64,000 bases of DNA, from contig JAEUJY010000090.1 in assembly GCA_016794525.1 (NCBI GenBank), positions 1 through 64,000 of the forward strand, given 5' to 3'. Position 1 is the stretch's first letter. Every line of letters starts with the position of its first letter. The notes under the pieces were generated by a model that had not been told where the DNA came from, did no database searches, and saw only the letters and a program-made list of their open reading frames with translations. This document shows positions 62,337 through 64,000 of the stretch, one piece after another. Source of the stretch: Myxococcales bacterium. Its GTDB lineage: Bacteria; Myxococcota_A; Polyangia; Haliangiales; Haliangiaceae. A program made the position numbers and the translations under genes.

Positions 62337-64000
62337 CTACCAGACCTGGCACATCTGCGCGGGCCGCATCTTCGCGCCGGCCTTGCAGCCGAACGCCTCC
62401 CCGAACTCCGGCGTCGCCTGCAGCGAGCCGTTGACGCGCCACTGCGCGGGCGAGTGGACGTCGACCGTGGCGAGCAGCGCGGCGATCTCGGGGCGGAACT
62501 TCGCGCACCACGCCTGGCCGAAGCCGAGGAAGAACTGCTGGTCCTCGGTGAAGCCGTCGGCGACGACCGGCGCGCCCGACCGCAGCGCGCGGGCCGCGCG
62601 CAGCGCCAGCTTGACGCCGCCGATGTCGGCGATGTTCTCGCCGACGGTGTTGGCGCCGTTGAGGTGGACGTCGGGCACCGCCTCGTAGGCGTCGTACTGC
62701 TTGATCACGCACTGGGTGCGCGCCTTGAACTCGTCGCCGGTGGCCTTGGCCCACCAGTTCTTCAGGTTGCCCTGGGCGTCGTACTGCGCGCCCTGATCGT
62801 CGAAGCCGTGGGTCAGCTCGTGGCCGACGACGACGCCCATGCCGCCGAGGTTGACCTGGGCCGACGCGGTCGGGCTGAAGAACGGCGGCTGCAGGATGCC
62901 GGCCGGGAACACCATGCCGTTGAGCGCCGGCTCGTAGTAGGCGTTGACCGTCGGCGCCGACAGCTGCCAGTCGTCGCGATCGAGCGGCTTGCCGATCTTG
63001 GCGAGGAGCCGCGCGCGCTCGGCGCGGCGCGCCGCCAGCGCGTTGGCCGCGTAGCCGGGCCCGATCGCGATCATCGGGGCCCGCCACGCCTTGGGGTAGC
63101 CGATCTGGTAGGTCATCGCGTCGAGCTTGGCGCGCGCCGCCTCCTTGGTGGCCTCGTCCATCCACGGCAGCGCGTCGAGGTTGGCGCGCATCGCGTCGGA
63201 GATCGCGTGGACCTGGCCCTCGGCCGCCTGCTTGGCCGCGGCGCTGAACCGCTCGCGGGTGAAGACCTGGCCGGTGAGATCGCCGAGCGCGCCGTCGGTC
63301 GCGGCCACGCAGCGCTTCCACCGCGCCTCTTGCTCGGCCTGGCCGGTCAGCATGCCGATGAACGCGAACTGCGCGTCGTCGAAGCGCTTGGGCAGGAGCC
63401 CGGCGACCGCGCCGAGCAGGTGGACGCGCAGGTAGGTGCGCCACGCCTCGGGCTTGGTCGTCGTGACCAGCTTGTCGAGGCCCTTGAGGAAGGCCGGCGA
63501 CGCGACGGTGATCGCGGCGACGTCGGGCACGCCGGCGCCGGCGAAGTAGCGGTCCCACGCGAAGTGCGGCGCGGCCTTCTGCACGCCGGCGCGCTCGAGG
63601 CGGTTGTAGGTCGCGACCGGATCGCGGCGCACGACCTTGTCGAGCGACACCTTGGCGATCGCGGTCTCGACGGCGATCACCTGATCGGCGGCCTTGGCGG
63701 CGTCGGCCTCCGACTTGCCGTCGAGCACCAGCAGCGACGCGAGGTAGTGGTGGTACGCCTTGCGCAGGCCCTTCTCGGCCAGCCCGTCCTTCAGGTAGTA
63801 GTCGCGATCGGGCAGCCCGAGGCCGCCCTGATCGAGGCCGCCGATGACCTGGCGCGCGTCCTTGGCGTCCTGGACCTGGCCGAAGGTGAACAGCGCGCTC
63901 GCGCCGACCGCGTGCAGCGCCGCGGTGGCGTCGGCCAGCGTCTTGCCGTCCTTGACCTTGGCGATGACGGCGTCGAGTTCGGCCAGCGGCGCGACGCCGG
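62337..64000 (-). CDS. M13 family (neprilysin-like) metallopeptidase, 5' end outside window
   Basis: The visible 554 residues belong to an M13 zinc metallopeptidase; the frame is open to the right edge, so the N-terminal part (and any lipoprotein signal) lies beyond 64000. The zinc site reads HELTH (about nt 62808-62822), with the third ligand Glu in GENIADIGG. NAYYEPALNGMVFPAGILQPPF is the M13 substrate-binding signature, and the C-terminus CQVW is the family's conserved end. It probably degrades peptides in the periplasm or at the cell surface. Confidence 0.93.
   Translation of the reverse strand, partial: GVAPLAELDAVIAKVKDGKTLADATAALHAVGASALFTFGQVQDAKDARQVIGGLDQGGLGLPDRDYYLKDGLAEKGLRKAYHHYLASLLVLDGKSEADAAKAADQVIAVETAIAKVSLDKVVRRDPVATYNRLERAGVQKAAPHFAWDRYFAGAGVPDVAAITVASPAFLKGLDKLVTTTKPEAWRTYLRVHLLGAVAGLLPKRFDDAQFAFIGMLTGQAEQEARWKRCVAATDGALGDLTGQVFTRERFSAAAKQAAEGQVHAISDAMRANLDALPWMDEATKEAARAKLDAMTYQIGYPKAWRAPMIAIGPGYAANALAARRAERARLLAKIGKPLDRDDWQLSAPTVNAYYEPALNGMVFPAGILQPPFFSPTASAQVNLGGMGVVVGHELTHGFDDQGAQYDAQGNLKNWWAKATGDEFKARTQCVIKQYDAYEAVPDVHLNGANTVGENIADIGGVKLALRAARALRSGAPVVADGFTEDQQFFLGFGQAWCAKFRPEIAALLATVDVHSPAQWRVNGSLQATPEFGEAFGCKAGAKMRPAQMCQVW

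Overview
The window is very GC-rich and dense with genes, and most codons end in G or C. I read 53 protein-coding genes and no rRNA, tRNA, CRISPR array, phage or insertion sequence. No gene-free stretch exceeds 300 bases; the longest are about 190. The character is that of a Myxococcota chromosome (Haliangium/Kofleriaceae-like). Signs of this are the many short lipoproteins with an Asp/Ala-rich tether after the lipobox cysteine, Cys-rich surface lipoproteins, proteins with Pro/Ala linkers, a C-terminal membrane-hairpin domain I associate with myxobacterial proteins, and abundant exported peptidases. The assignment is inferred from style and not proven.

Layout: 2-409 is the 3' end of a Pro/Ala-linker protein. 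593-2753 holds an exported barrel-like protein and an NCS2-type permease. 2759-4646 (minus) is a methionine-salvage operon mtnB-mtnD-mtnC, divergent from valS (4754-7555). 7571-9550 has two small lipoproteins and an isochorismatase-fold hydrolase. 9629-18674 is a tandem array of three large M16 (pitrilysin/insulinase-type) metallopeptidase lipoproteins. 18748-19653 is a cation-efflux transporter. 19753-22954 is a translationally coupled trio: short-chain acyl regulator, crotonyl-CoA carboxylase/reductase and a VOC epimerase (ethylmalonyl-CoA pathway). 22982-27348 holds lipoproteins, a HIT hydrolase and a dihaem cytochrome lipoprotein. 27413-33643 is a MarR regulator divergent from a complete tripartite RND efflux system. 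33682-34839 is an EGF/Kelch-like lipoprotein. 34909-39351 (minus) is a four-gene BMP-type nucleoside ABC importer. 39444-43047 has an M3 peptidase lipoprotein and a repeat-built Cys-rich lipoprotein. 43124-45972 is a LysR regulator divergent from an NmrA-like reductase and a metallo-beta-lactamase-fold lipoprotein. 46005-46112 is an 18-unit hexanucleotide array. 46165-50996 includes an SPFH/SHOCT protein, a frameshifted marC, a TerB-like protein and a FAD monooxygenase. 51071-56028 has a trypsin-like protease carrying six exact 45-residue repeats, further lipoproteins and a CocE/NonD hydrolase. 56035-59269 is a dihaem-cytochrome/beta-helix lipoprotein pair of unknown function, divergent from a TetR regulator with a clear palindromic site. 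59282-62228 holds an RIC/YtfE plus truncated haemoglobin operon, a YwiC-like protein and a pirin. 62337-64000 is a partial M13 peptidase.

Common themes: 20 of the 53 genes encode predicted lipoproteins. Five large zinc metallopeptidases (three M16, one M3, one M13) and a serine protease fit a cell that digests proteins at or outside its surface. Operons are tightly packed, with repeated 4-base ATGA/GTGA stop-start overlaps. Four regulators (MarR, LysR, TetR, ScfR-like) lie beside their likely targets, and palindromic DNA suggests their operators. The strongest candidates for undescribed biology are the M16 trio and the TetR-linked beta-helix/dihaem-cytochrome pair.
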